DNA of 64,000 nt. It comes from J014 sp964486055. Lineage in GTDB: Bacteria > Acidobacteriota > Blastocatellia > Pyrinomonadales > Pyrinomonadaceae. The notes beneath the pieces were generated by a model. That model made no database searches. It had not been told where the DNA came from and saw only the letters and a list, made by a program, of their open reading frames with translations. The stretch spans positions 1-64,000 of the forward strand of contig CAZALE010000003.1 of assembly GCA_964486055.1 (NCBI GenBank), in the 5' to 3' direction. Shown here piece after piece: positions 1 to 8,047 of this stretch (positions are counted from its first letter, which is position 1; every line of letters begins with the position of its first letter). Both the position numbers and the translations under genes were made by a program.

Positions 1-167
1 GCCTAACATGTGGCGTCTTGATATAGGCTACAAGAGGGGGCTAAGGAAGTATTTTGAGCAGCACATCACGCCAACAGGAGCCCAAGTAATAGCAACCCTA
101 CAAGACGATGGTGCGAAGCGATTCCCATGCGAGCGTTGAAAGTCCCAGAATTCGGCGATCTGCGATG

Positions 168-326
168 ATGCCACAAGCGGCAAAGGATGAGCTACGCTCC
201 TTCTGGAGTCTCCCGACCGCGGAGGTGCTGGCTGCGTTGCAGTCGTCGCCCAACGGTCTGGCAGTGGACGCTGCCGCCGAACGCCTTGCCCGCATCGGAC
301 CCAACACGCTCGGCGAGCGCAAACGC
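168..326 (+). pseudogene. N-terminal fragment of a P-type cation-transporting ATPase
   Basis: The reading frame from an ATG at 168 (another at 165) encodes about 53 residues that fit the Cation_ATPase_N domain: FWSLPTAEVLAAL, then GLAVDAAAERL and a closing IGPNTLGER. This domain opens Mg2+/Ca2+/cation P-type pumps, which are normally 800-900 residues long. Similarity stops near 326; the frame then runs into unrelated sequence and ends at 371, where the spacer repeat has already begun. No phosphorylation motif (DKTGT) or membrane segment follows. I read it as a truncated remnant captured next to the repeat. A short independent protein is possible but unlikely. Confidence 0.6.
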
Positions 327-340
327 TCCACTACAGGGCT

Positions 341-567
341 GCCTTGCAAAATGATGTTGATTTTGTGCTGAGCATGCGTTATTTTAGCAGAGACCTGTGT
401 GCACCAATTGCTTGACGTTGAAGTTTAGCACGATGCAGACGATGGTGCATGTTGGGCGGAACGTTGATGAGAACGAAGAATGTGACAATTCCCCAGCCGA
501 CGCATAATTTGCCGACAGTTAGTGGTAAATGCGTGTTAGGCGGGAACCAGATAAACAATAGTTAGAC
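341..567 (+). repeat. Spacer repeat copy A, ending in GTTAGAC
   Basis: This spacer has a homologous copy at about 1488-1763. The match is patchy at the left (GCAAAATG...CTGAGCAT, then TGACGTTGAAG) and nearly identical at the right from about 482. The right part carries three GTTAG motifs at 518, 535 (GTTAGGC) and 561 (GTTAGAC), the last two fitting the GTTRRRY core of integron attC sites. ACGCAT near 500 and ATGCGT near 528 can pair around a small inner TTGCC/GGTAA stem. The next gene starts at 596. The partner RYYYAAC box of a classical attC is not seen in this copy. Confidence 0.7.
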
Positions 568-595
568 CATGAACGAATGAAGGAGGCAATTTCGC

Positions 596-1432
596 ATGAG
601 TACTACGCGACACTCCGAACAAACCGGTGGGGAAGAGCGTCTGTTCTCTCAGGCAAGCTTTCCCGAGCTCTATGAGACGGCTCTGGTCGGCCCGCTCTTC
701 CAGCCTTGGGTCGAGCCTCTACTTCAAGACGTCGAACTCCAGCCAACTGACAGGGTTCTCGACGTCGCGTGCGGAACCGGGATCGTAGCGCGGATTGCCG
801 AAAAGCGCTGTGGTTCGACGGGCCGAGTGGTTGGCGTCGACCTGAATCCTCAGATGCTCGCCGTCGCACGAAGGGTGACTCCTACGATCGAGTGGCGGGA
901 GGGTGATGCAAGCGAACTCCCGCTACTGGATGGCGAAGCCTTTGATGTCGTGCTCTGTCAGCAAGGGTTTCAGTTCTTCCCCGGTCGAGCTGCAGCCGCC
1001 CGTCAGATGCATCGCGCCCTAGTCCAGGGTGGCCGATTGGGCGTGAGCACATGGCGTCCTGACGAGGAGTTCCCGGTGCTGCGAGAGTTGCGCGCGATCG
1101 CAGAACGACACGTCGGACCGATCGCCGACCGTCGTCACAGCCTTGGCGACCCGGATCCGCTGGAAGCCGTCCTTCGGGAGGCCGGATTTCAGGACGTCCG
1201 GTCGAAGTACTATTCACGGATCATTCGCTTCCAGGACGGATCGATCTTTACGCGGTTGAACGCAATGGCTCTCGTTAGCATGAGCACACAAGCGAGCGCA
1301 CTTGACGACGAAGAACGCCAGCGCATCGTTCGCGCCATCGTCAACGACAGCGCCGCCCTCGTGCGCATGCACACTGATGCTGCAGGGTTCGCGTACGAGA
1401 TCGGCACGAACGTAGTACTCGCCGAAGCTTGA
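596..1432 (+). CDS. class I SAM-dependent methyltransferase (UbiE/Methyltransf_25-like)
   Basis: The protein has 278 residues. SAM-binding motif I is VLDVACGTG at residues 54-62, followed by the acidic motif II VVGVDLNPQMLAVAR around 78-92, EGDASELP in the post-II position and FDVVLCQQGFQFF. The fold is a Rossmann-like methyltransferase; the substrate cannot be told from sequence. AAGGAGG at 580-586 is a good ribosome binding site for the ATG at 596. The gene lies between spacer repeat copies A and B and starts 35 bp after a GTTAGAC, as in a gene cassette. It is visibly GC-richer than the chromosomal genes to the right. It is probably intact and cytosolic. Confidence 0.85.
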   Translation: MSTTRHSEQTGGEERLFSQASFPELYETALVGPLFQPWVEPLLQDVELQPTDRVLDVACGTGIVARIAEKRCGSTGRVVGVDLNPQMLAVARRVTPTIEWREGDASELPLLDGEAFDVVLCQQGFQFFPGRAAAARQMHRALVQGGRLGVSTWRPDEEFPVLRELRAIAERHVGPIADRRHSLGDPDPLEAVLREAGFQDVRSKYYSRIIRFQDGSIFTRLNAMALVSMSTQASALDDEERQRIVRAIVNDSAALVRMHTDAAGFAYEIGTNVVLAEA

Positions 1433-1453
1433 CCATGCGCTCAATGGAGCGTG

Positions 1454-1460
1454 GTCTAAC
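1454..1460 (+). other. GTCTAAC box, possible attC R'' core
   Basis: GTCTAAC followed by AACCGGTTGCGG lies 22 bp after the methyltransferase stop. It fits the RYYYAAC core that opens integron attC sites, and its complement GTTAGAC is the motif found just before two of the cassette genes. The distance to the closing GTTRRRY (about 280 bp) is longer than a normal attC of 57-141 bp, so this is only a candidate. Confidence 0.35.
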
Positions 1461-1487
1461 AACCGGTTGCGGCGAATAGGACTCTGC

Positions 1488-1763
1488 AGTTCTTGTCGCA
1501 AAATGTTTTGATGTTTTTTCCTGAGCATTGCTGCTTTTTGTCAAGCAGCATGTGCGCTAATGGACAGAGCCTGACGCAGGTGACGTTGAAGGAAAACGCA
1601 GTGCAATGGTGCTGTGTCATTGACAGAAACCAGCCACACGCTGAGCGATGAGTAAAGCGATAATGTACACAAATAACTTGACAATTCACTCGCCGATGCG
1701 TAATTTGCCGACAGTTAGCGGTAAATGCGTGTTAGGCGGAAAACAGATAAACAATTGTTAGGT
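1488..1763 (+). repeat. Spacer repeat copy B, ending in GTTAGGT
   Basis: This is the second copy of the spacer at 341-567. From about 1680 it matches copy A nearly base for base for some 80 bp, including CGACAGTTAG, GCGTGTTAGGCGG and CAGATAAACAAT. It ends in GTTAGGT at 1757-1763, 42 bp before the next gene. The hairpin of copy A is kept only with two G-T pairs on the outer stem. The left part, 1488-1680, is more diverged and longer than in copy A. No gene is supported inside it. Confidence 0.7.
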
Positions 1764-1804
1764 AGCAATGCCCAGAATGAGAACTCTGCATACAGGAGCA
1801 AATC

Positions 1805-2290
1805 ATGAATAAGGACCTGATTGCCAGAGCTTCTATCACCATAAACGCACCTGCCGTTAGAGTCTGGGATGCATTGGTGAATCCTGAAGCAATCAAACAA
1901 TACATGTTCGGGACAAACGTTGTCACGGACTGGCGCGTAGGGAATCCAATTACCTGGAAGGGAGAGTGGCAAGGCAAATCGTACGAGGACAAAGGTGTGG
2001 TTCTTCGGTTCGAGCCACCACGAGTACTCCAGTACAGCCATTTCAGCCCGCTCTCCGGTCTTCCTGATAAGCCGGAAAACTATCACACGGTAACAATTGA
2101 GTTGTCGGGCGATGGAAACCAAACCCGCATCTTACTGTCCCAGGACAACAATGCGACCGAAGAAGCACGCAAGCATTCGGAGAAGATGCGGGGAATGATG
2201 CTAATTGCACTGAAACAGTTCCTGGTAGCAAACAGCCGTCAATCCAATTCGCGAGGAATTCCATACGGTAACGCCCTATTTGCTGGTTGA
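1805..2290 (+). CDS. SRPBCC / AHSA1-domain protein
   Basis: The protein has 161 residues. ITINAPAVRVWDALVNPEAIKQYMFG at the start, with WRVGNPITWKGEW and VLRFEPPRVLQYSHFSP after it, is the START-like AHSA1 fold, which makes a hydrophobic ligand pocket; the ligand is unknown. CAGGAGCAAATC before the ATG at 1805 supplies the ribosome binding site. The normal family ending (a C-terminal helix on a pattern such as MLIALKQFL) is reached near residue 140. The last 20 residues look foreign, so the natural 3' end may have been replaced by a fusion. The gene starts 48 bp after a GTTAGGT, as in its cassette neighbours. Confidence 0.8.
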   Translation: MNKDLIARASITINAPAVRVWDALVNPEAIKQYMFGTNVVTDWRVGNPITWKGEWQGKSYEDKGVVLRFEPPRVLQYSHFSPLSGLPDKPENYHTVTIELSGDGNQTRILLSQDNNATEEARKHSEKMRGMMLIALKQFLVANSRQSNSRGIPYGNALFAG

Positions 2291-2320
2291 AGGGTTGCTT
2301 AAGCGAATGCAATAACAATG

Positions 2321-2338
2321 ATTCTATCATTTTAGAAT
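2321..2338. other. small perfect hairpin ATTCTA/TAGAAT
   Basis: A six-base perfect inverted repeat with a six-base loop lies between the AHSA1 gene and the DUF1697 fragment. It has no U-tract and is too AT-rich to be a convincing terminator. Confidence 0.3.
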
Positions 2339-2345
2339 GAGTGCT

Positions 2346-2483
2346 ATGCCCCGATTTGTAGCTTTTCTGCGGGGCGTAAGCCCCATGAATCTGAAAATGG
2401 CGGACCTGAAGCAGTGTCTGGAGGCAGTCGGTTTCACGGGGGTGAAGACGCTTTGTGTATTAGACGGAAAGCAGATAAAATGA
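2346..2483 (+). pseudogene. N-terminal fragment of a DUF1697 protein
   Basis: The ATG at 2346 opens MPRFVAFLRGVSPMNLKMAD, followed by LKQCLEAVGFTGVKT. This is the recognisable start of DUF1697 proteins (usually about 175 residues). Similarity ends at about 2450, and the frame then reads through a degenerate copy of the spacer repeat to a stop at 2481. About 35 of the expected 175 residues remain, so the gene is dead or the fragment is carried passively. Its breakpoint coincides with the repeat, like that of the P-type ATPase fragment. Confidence 0.65.
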
Positions 2484-2609
2484 CAAAGAAGATTTCAAGG
2501 CGAAGGAAAGGCGATGAAAGCAGAGTACTTAACGATCAATCCATAGAGGCGTATTAAGCCAACAGAGAACGGCATTTTATCTGGAAATTTATATAATCAA
2601 CAGTTAGAC
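2457..2609 (+). repeat. Spacer repeat copy C (degenerate, interrupted), ending in GTTAGAC
   Basis: GTGTATTAGACGGAAAGCAG at 2457, followed by ATAAA, matches GCGTGTTAGGCGGAAAACAG of copy B with a few changes. About 115 bp of unrelated sequence follows, then ATAATCAACAGTTAGAC at 2593-2609, which resembles the ATAAACAATAGTTAGAC end of copy A. The helicase gene starts 14 bp after this motif. The inserted stretch contains only a 25-codon frame at 2479-2556 that I do not recognise. Confidence 0.5.
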
Positions 2610-2622
2610 AGCCGGAGAAAAT

Positions 2623-5600
2623 ATGACTAACATGGCGAGTGCAGCAGCAAAGACGATCGCTCTCCTTAAGTTTCTGAGAAACGTAGCCACTCTTCGCCGG
2701 AAACGCGTTGCCGCTTATGGAACGAATGACAAGCTTCTATGGCTCGCGGACCTTCCTCGGGATCTGCCCGGAGACTGGAAGGACGCATGGAAGTCGGCAT
2801 TTTTTGCCGACAAGCCAGTAGATATCCCCGATCTTTGGCTCGAGGTTCGTAAGAAGAGCAAGCCGACATTCCCGCCACTGCCCAAGGAGCTTCGAGATTG
2901 GGTCTCTCAGAAATTTCAGAATAATCCGGATGTATACGTAGACAAGGCACTGGAGGAACTTATTGACCTTCTCAATCCAGAGATTACGGTACTTGTCGAA
3001 AAGCCAGTGTTAGATGTCACCACGCCGTCCGGAGAAGCTTCCTCATTGTCTGAAAAGGTTAGCGAAGTACGGCGCTTGGAGGATTATCCTGAGGTTGGGA
3101 AGATCTGGCTCGATTACCTGGCGAATCGCTGGACCCCCTGGGCGCAGGAGATGCGTCGGTGGCAACAGGTCCAAAATGTCTATGAAAATGTGGACTTCAT
3201 GCGCCGGCGGCTCGAAGAGGCCGAGGAGCGCTATGAACTGTTTTTGGCAGTGGGACTCCTGCACTGGCGCGATTCGACTGGTACGACCGTCAAGCGTCAC
3301 TTGCTCACGGCTCCTGCCGAAATCAGTCTCGATGCGACTCGAGGCGTTCTTACAGTAGGTCCGGCGGCCTCCTTTGAGAAGTTTCGCGTTGAACTGGACA
3401 TGCTGGAACTTCAGGATCGGCCCCGACTCGAGAGGACCGACCTTGAAAATCGGCTCGAGGAACTAGACGTTCGTGCCTGGGACAGGGCAAGCGTGGTCGA
3501 GGTTCTGCGGATCATCGCAAACAAGGCGCGTGCAGATGCTCAAGTCAGCGAAGATGTCTGGAAGCCGCTGGAAAGAGCAGACGACACTTTCCGAGTCAGC
3601 TATGCACCCGCACTCATCCTTCGTGAGAGACGACCGACTGCGTATGAAGAGCTAATCAACCGTTTTCTGAAAACCTGCGAGGATGAGCCGGCTTTCGCAA
3701 CAACAGCACCGTGGGAGCGCTTCGTCAGCGAGGGGGACACGCCAGGAGATCTCGGAAACGATGCGGCCAACTCGCACTCCGACAGTGACCTTGGTGAAGG
3801 AGATGGTCGCCTTTACTTCCCTCTGCCGACGAACGACGAACAGCGTCAGATCGCCGAGCGTCTAAGGAGGCGACCCTATGTGCTCGTCAAGGGGCCGCCC
3901 GGCACAGGCAAAAGCCACACCATTGCCAATCTGATCTGTCACCTTCTCGCAAAAGGTGAACGGGTCCTTGTCACAGCACAAGCCCCTAAGGCGCTAGCGG
4001 TGCTGCGCGATTTGCTCCCGGGGGATATCCGCACTCTTTGCGTCACGGCCTTTGGCTCATCGCGCGAGGATCATCGCCTTCTGGAGGACAGTGTCCGGGG
4101 CATTCTTTCCCGGAAGAACGAATGGAAAGGGGAACAGTGGGCACAACGGGAGATCGAGCGATTAGAAAAGGAGTTGAGTGAGATTGAAGGTAAAATTGCG
4201 AGCGTAGACCGAAAACTACGTGAGTGTCGTGAGGCGGAGACCCATTCGCATACGCTCCCCGGCGGTTACACAGGGACCGCTGCCCAGATCGCCAGACAAC
4301 TCGAGAAAGAACGAGACACGCACAGCTGGTTTCCAGCTTTAGTTGATGATCAGAAGGGTTGTCCTTTGCAGCCTGAAGAGGTGGTGTTCCTCGCCGACGT
4401 TCATGCCACGCTAACTCAGGAGCGGCTCAACGAGCTTCTCCTGAGGATAGGCCGTTTTGATCTTCCAAACCCTACTGAGTTTGTAGCAGTGGTTGAAAAG
4501 CTGAATGCAGCAGAAAGGGAAGTCACCGCCGCGCTAGCTGGGCTGCCCGAGGAGTACCTGAGCACACTTCAGCGGCTTTCTGACGCAAGCCTAGATGCAT
4601 GCAGGGTTTTTCTCGGTCAATTGGAAGAACACGCGACACGAGCGAATCGCAGGCTCGGTAACCTGACAAGCGAAATCCTGAAGGACTTCCTTGTGGGGCA
4701 AAATGCTCGCTGGGACCGCCTCGAACAGAAAGTTGCTTACCTCGTTAACAAGATTCAGCTGGCCCGCCGACGTGCGGGTACCGCGAGGATTGACATACCG
4801 TCTGATATCGAGGATGGGAAGCTATTGAGCGATGCCCAGCGACGCCTCGAACATTTCAAGAATGGCGGCTGGCGAGGTTGGGGTATTATTGCCCCTCGTG
4901 TTGTGCGAGAGACTCGCTACATCGAGAAATGCTGCCGGGTAAGCGGGCAGGCTCCTCGCGAGCAGAAGTTGCTCGACACGCTGGTCGGATTCATGGAGTT
5001 ACGGAATCTCGTCAGTCGCTTTTATGCGGTATGGCCTGGGTCCAATCCAACCTTTGCTGACCCCAGGGGTGCAGCTGATGAGATCTGTGAGCTTGCTCAA
5101 CAATTCCGCGAGGTGCTGGGGTTTCTCAGAAACGCAGATTCTGTGGTGATGGACGTAATCCCCATAGAAGCACGAGAGAGCTTGTCAGAACGAGATGGGC
5201 GCACAACATGGCGCCGCTTGATTGAAGGCACAATGGCCTTTAAGCGTGCAGATCAGGCAAGGAAGTCGCTCGAGGAGTGGCTTAGCGCAATTCGCAGTCT
5301 TGGTGCTCAGAACGTCCACCCTTGCATGGCTGACCTCGCCCGCGCCATCGAAGAGCGTAACCCAACGAAGTGGGACGCTGCGTGGAGAACCCGAGAGGGC
5401 CTCAAGGCGGAGAAGTATCGCTTTGTTCGTTATAAGAAGCTGCTCGATTCCATTGGGGAGGTATGCCCCCAGCTTGCAACCTTGATCCAATCCTCTCAAG
5501 GTGACCCTGAGTGGAAAGCCTGCCTGCAGCAACTTGAACAGGCGTGGAACTGGGCCGCGGCGAAAGCGTGGCTCCGCAAGGTTACTGTCCGAGGATACTA

Positions 5601-7140
5601 TGCGAAACTCACCGAGGAGCGGCACCGACTACAACTCAGCGTCGAGAAGAAGCTCGAAGAGCTAGCGGCTCTCAAGGCTTGGCAAGCATTCTTCCGGCGG
5701 TTGGACGATAGGACGGTGCAGAGCCTCATAGCTTGGACGAAAGCGGTAGCCCGTATCGGAAAGGGAACGGGCAAGCACGCCTATAAGCACCAACGTACAG
5801 CCCGCCAGTATCTTATAGCATGCATCCCGAAGATACCGGCCTGGATCATGCCCCTTCACAAACTGTGGGAGACGACAGATCCGACCCCGGGTGTTTTCGA
5901 TACCGTAATCGTGGATGAGGCTTCGCAGGCCGGAATCGAGGCACTGGCGCTGCTGCTCGTGGCGAAACGTATTGTCATTGTCGGCGACGATAAGCAGAAC
6001 AGCCCTGAAGCAGTGGGCGTGCTCGAAGACGACATCGCGCGACTCGCGCGCGACCATCTCGGGCAGTTTCGATTCCGCGACGAATTTCGGCCTGATACAA
6101 GCCTCTATGATCATGCCGAACGCGCCTTCGGGAACGTGATCTCGCTTCGTGAGCACTTCCGCTGCGTACCCGAGATCATTCGCTTCAGTAACGACCTGTG
6201 TTATACAGATGCTCCCTTGATTCCGCTGCGCCAGCCGCCACCCAAAAGGCTTCTGCCGTTGAGAGTGGAGTTCGTGGAGCAAGGCGCCTGCGAAGGAGAT
6301 GGCGCGCGAATCCTCAACCGTGCTGAGGCAGAAGTAATCGTGGAGAGAATTCGAGCGTGCCTCGAAGACGAGGCTTATAAAGGCAAGACCATGGGGGTCA
6401 TCGTCCTACAGGGTCACGCTCAGGCAGAGCTGATTGAAAAGAGACTTGCCGAAGTGCTCGACCCGAGCGTTCGTGAGGAGAGAAAGCTCCGCTGCGGAGT
6501 ACCCGCTACTTTCCAGGGCGACCAGAGGGATGTGATCTTCTTGTCGCTTGTCGTCGCCCCCAATCACAATTTCAGGGCGTTGACGGGCCTTCCCGACCAA
6601 CGGCGCTTCAATGTGGCTATGAGCCGCGCCAGAGATCAGGTATGGCTGTTTCACAGCGTGCAACAGCACGACCTCAGTCGGGAAGATCTGCGTTGGCGAC
6701 TTCTCAACTTCTTCTACAGTCCAGGGCAGGCAGCGCTTGAGGCGCTGTACGAGGAACTAGATCGTCTAGAGCGGGAAGCAAAACGCCGTTCGCGACAGCC
6801 CGGCGAACAACCTGATCCGTATGAAAGCTGGTTTGAGGTTGATGTCGCGCTGGAGCTGTTACGGAGAAAGTACCGGCTCCGCTCGCAAGTTGACGTGGCG
6901 GGCTATCGCATTGATTTGGTAGTCGAAGGACTCGTTAATCGACTGGCCGTGGAGTGTGATGGTGAGGCCTGGCACGGACCCGAGAAATTCGAACAGGACA
7001 TGGCCCGGCAGCGGCAGCTGGAGCGCGCCGGATGGACCTTTGTGCGCATCCGGGAGTCGGAGTTCTATGCGGACCGATACGGTGCAGCACAACGAATTGT
7101 CGAGGTGTGTGAGAAATTAGGTATTCGACCAATCGGATGA
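2623..7140 (+). CDS. SF1 (Upf1-like) helicase with C-terminal DUF559/Vsr-like nuclease
   Basis: The protein has 1,505 residues. The first 400 or so are unrecognised. Walker A GPPGTGKS is at residues 424-431, a coiled-coil-rich insertion of about 600 residues follows (LEKELSEIEGKIASVDRKL near 510), then the motif II region VDEASQ near 1097 with VGDDKQNSP, and the C-terminal helicase part with FNVAMSRARDQVWLF. The last 110 residues form a restriction-endonuclease-like domain of the DUF559/MTES_1575 type: YRIDLVVEG, then VECDGEAWH (Asp 1446) and the QRQLERAGW helix. Helicase plus nuclease in one chain is a common plan in phage and plasmid defence, so a defence role is inferred, not shown. The gene stands alone, starts 14 bp after a GTTAGAC motif and is GC-rich. 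Its stop lies inside the 55-bp duplication at the assembly gap. Confidence 0.85.
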   Translation: MTNMASAAAKTIALLKFLRNVATLRRKRVAAYGTNDKLLWLADLPRDLPGDWKDAWKSAFFADKPVDIPDLWLEVRKKSKPTFPPLPKELRDWVSQKFQNNPDVYVDKALEELIDLLNPEITVLVEKPVLDVTTPSGEASSLSEKVSEVRRLEDYPEVGKIWLDYLANRWTPWAQEMRRWQQVQNVYENVDFMRRRLEEAEERYELFLAVGLLHWRDSTGTTVKRHLLTAPAEISLDATRGVLTVGPAASFEKFRVELDMLELQDRPRLERTDLENRLEELDVRAWDRASVVEVLRIIANKARADAQVSEDVWKPLERADDTFRVSYAPALILRERRPTAYEELINRFLKTCEDEPAFATTAPWERFVSEGDTPGDLGNDAANSHSDSDLGEGDGRLYFPLPTNDEQRQIAERLRRRPYVLVKGPPGTGKSHTIANLICHLLAKGERVLVTAQAPKALAVLRDLLPGDIRTLCVTAFGSSREDHRLLEDSVRGILSRKNEWKGEQWAQREIERLEKELSEIEGKIASVDRKLRECREAETHSHTLPGGYTGTAAQIARQLEKERDTHSWFPALVDDQKGCPLQPEEVVFLADVHATLTQERLNELLLRIGRFDLPNPTEFVAVVEKLNAAEREVTAALAGLPEEYLSTLQRLSDASLDACRVFLGQLEEHATRANRRLGNLTSEILKDFLVGQNARWDRLEQKVAYLVNKIQLARRRAGTARIDIPSDIEDGKLLSDAQRRLEHFKNGGWRGWGIIAPRVVRETRYIEKCCRVSGQAPREQKLLDTLVGFMELRNLVSRFYAVWPGSNPTFADPRGAADEICELAQQFREVLGFLRNADSVVMDVIPIEARESLSERDGRTTWRRLIEGTMAFKRADQARKSLEEWLSAIRSLGAQNVHPCMADLARAIEERNPTKWDAAWRTREGLKAEKYRFVRYKKLLDSIGEVCPQLATLIQSSQGDPEWKACLQQLEQAWNWAAAKAWLRKVTVRGYYAKLTEERHRLQLSVEKKLEELAALKAWQAFFRRLDDRTVQSLIAWTKAVARIGKGTGKHAYKHQRTARQYLIACIPKIPAWIMPLHKLWETTDPTPGVFDTVIVDEASQAGIEALALLLVAKRIVIVGDDKQNSPEAVGVLEDDIARLARDHLGQFRFRDEFRPDTSLYDHAERAFGNVISLREHFRCVPEIIRFSNDLCYTDAPLIPLRQPPPKRLLPLRVEFVEQGACEGDGARILNRAEAEVIVERIRACLEDEAYKGKTMGVIVLQGHAQAELIEKRLAEVLDPSVREERKLRCGVPATFQGDQRDVIFLSLVVAPNHNFRALTGLPDQRRFNVAMSRARDQVWLFHSVQQHDLSREDLRWRLLNFFYSPGQAALEALYEELDRLEREAKRRSRQPGEQPDPYESWFEVDVALELLRRKYRLRSQVDVAGYRIDLVVEGLVNRLAVECDGEAWHGPEKFEQDMARQRQLERAGWTFVRIRESEFYADRYGAAQRIVEVCEKLGIRPIG

Positions 7141-7314
7141 GAAAGAATTTTCATTCGCTNNNNNNNNNNNNNNNNNNNNNNNNNNNNNNNNNNNNNNNNN
7201 NNNNNNNNNNNNNNNNNNNNNNNNNNNNNNNNNNNNNNNNNNNNNNNNNNNNNNNNNNNGTGTGTGAGAAATTAGGTATTCGACCAATCGGATGAGAAAG
7301 AATTTTCATTCGCT
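7105..7314. other. assembly gap of 100 N with an identical 55-bp sequence on each side
   Basis: Bases 7105-7159 and 7260-7314 are identical over 55 bp, and the N run is exactly 100 (7160-7259). This pattern arises when two contigs that overlap by one 55-mer are scaffolded with a placeholder gap. The likely true sequence joins 7159 directly to 7315 with no missing DNA. A wrong join through a repeated 55-mer cannot be excluded. Confidence 0.9.
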
Positions 7315-7410
7315 GAAGACAATGCTGAACGACAGTATTATTTGGCAGTCAACTTTATTAAGGTTATCGAACTTCAATCGGTGTAGCTGTTTGCCATAAT
7401 TTCTTTGCAG

Positions 7411-7545
7411 ATGGTTAGCATTGCTCTTGGTCGAATAAGCAGTCTTGGTTATCTTTTTGTGCCGTTGGTCATAGCGATCACTTCGGCAACAGTGATTGGA
7501 TATTTGATTCTTGCATCACGCTCGGCATCCAACGGCACAAGGTAA
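7411..7545 (+). CDS. possible 44-residue membrane peptide
   Basis: The ATG at 7411 opens 44 codons whose middle, from LGYLFVPLVI to GYLILA, is a continuous hydrophobic stretch long enough to cross a membrane; the tail is SRSASNGTR. There is no clear ribosome binding site. The frame contains a perfect 10-bp inverted repeat (GTGCCGTTGG near 7456, CCAACGGCAC near 7529), so the DNA may be conserved for structure, or the frame may be chance. Apart from this I see nothing in 7315-7700. Confidence 0.2.
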   Translation: MVSIALGRISSLGYLFVPLVIAITSATVIGYLILASRSASNGTR

Positions 7546-7708
7546 AAAACCAAAACACGTATAACGAATCAATGGACGTGAGGGCGCGGGTAGCCAACTT
7601 TCTTATCAAACTTGCGTGTTAAATTCGAACTTAGATATTAAACTCGGAGTTGCGTACTGGTGGTTGCCGCTCGCGTTGTCTCGATCGTTAGCAGCTACGG
7701 AGGTGCGT

Positions 7709-8047
7709 ATGGAAACTATTTCATTCGAGGATTTTCTTAAAGTAGAACTCCGCGTCGGTCGAATCGTGAGAGTGTCAGAGTTCCCTGAAGCCAAGAAGCC
7801 TGCCTATATTCTCCACGTGGATTTTGGCGAGGAACTTGGCATAAAGAAGTCCAGCGCGCAGGTAACAGCTCTATACAAGCCGGAAGACCTCATTGGTAAG
7901 CTGGTTGTAGCCGTTGTAAATCTTCCAAAGAAACAGATAGGCCCATTGATGTCCGAGTGTTTGGTTACCGGATTTCACAATGAGCATGGAGAGGTGGTGC
8001 TCTGCGTTCCTGATCGTGATGTTCCCCTTGGGACACGGCTCCTGTGA
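7709..8047 (+). CDS. csaA: CsaA-type tRNA-binding OB-fold protein
   Basis: The protein has 112 residues from the ATG at 7709, which follows ACGGAGGTGCGT, a strong ribosome binding site; the in-frame upstream extension has no family similarity. It matches CsaA along its full length: FEDFLKVELRVGRI at the start, IKKSSAQVT in the middle and VVNLPKKQIGPLMSE, the Trbp111/EMAP-II-like OB fold that binds tRNA. In Bacillus, CsaA is described as a chaperone-like, export-related factor; what it does here is unknown. It is the first gene after the gap and a typical small accessory gene. Confidence 0.88.
   Translation: METISFEDFLKVELRVGRIVRVSEFPEAKKPAYILHVDFGEELGIKKSSAQVTALYKPEDLIGKLVVAVVNLPKKQIGPLMSECLVTGFHNEHGEVVLCVPDRDVPLGTRLL

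Noticed and set aside
2..139. Open plus-strand frame from the window edge (about 45 codons, ending at 137-139)
   Set aside because: It could be the tail of an upstream gene, but no family motif is recognisable and the start lies outside the window.
1715..2122. Long minus-strand frame opposite the AHSA1 gene
   Set aside because: A shadow of the plus-strand gene; it has no domain or ribosome binding site.
2479..2556. 25-codon frame in the insertion within spacer copy C
   Set aside because: Too short and without recognisable similarity.
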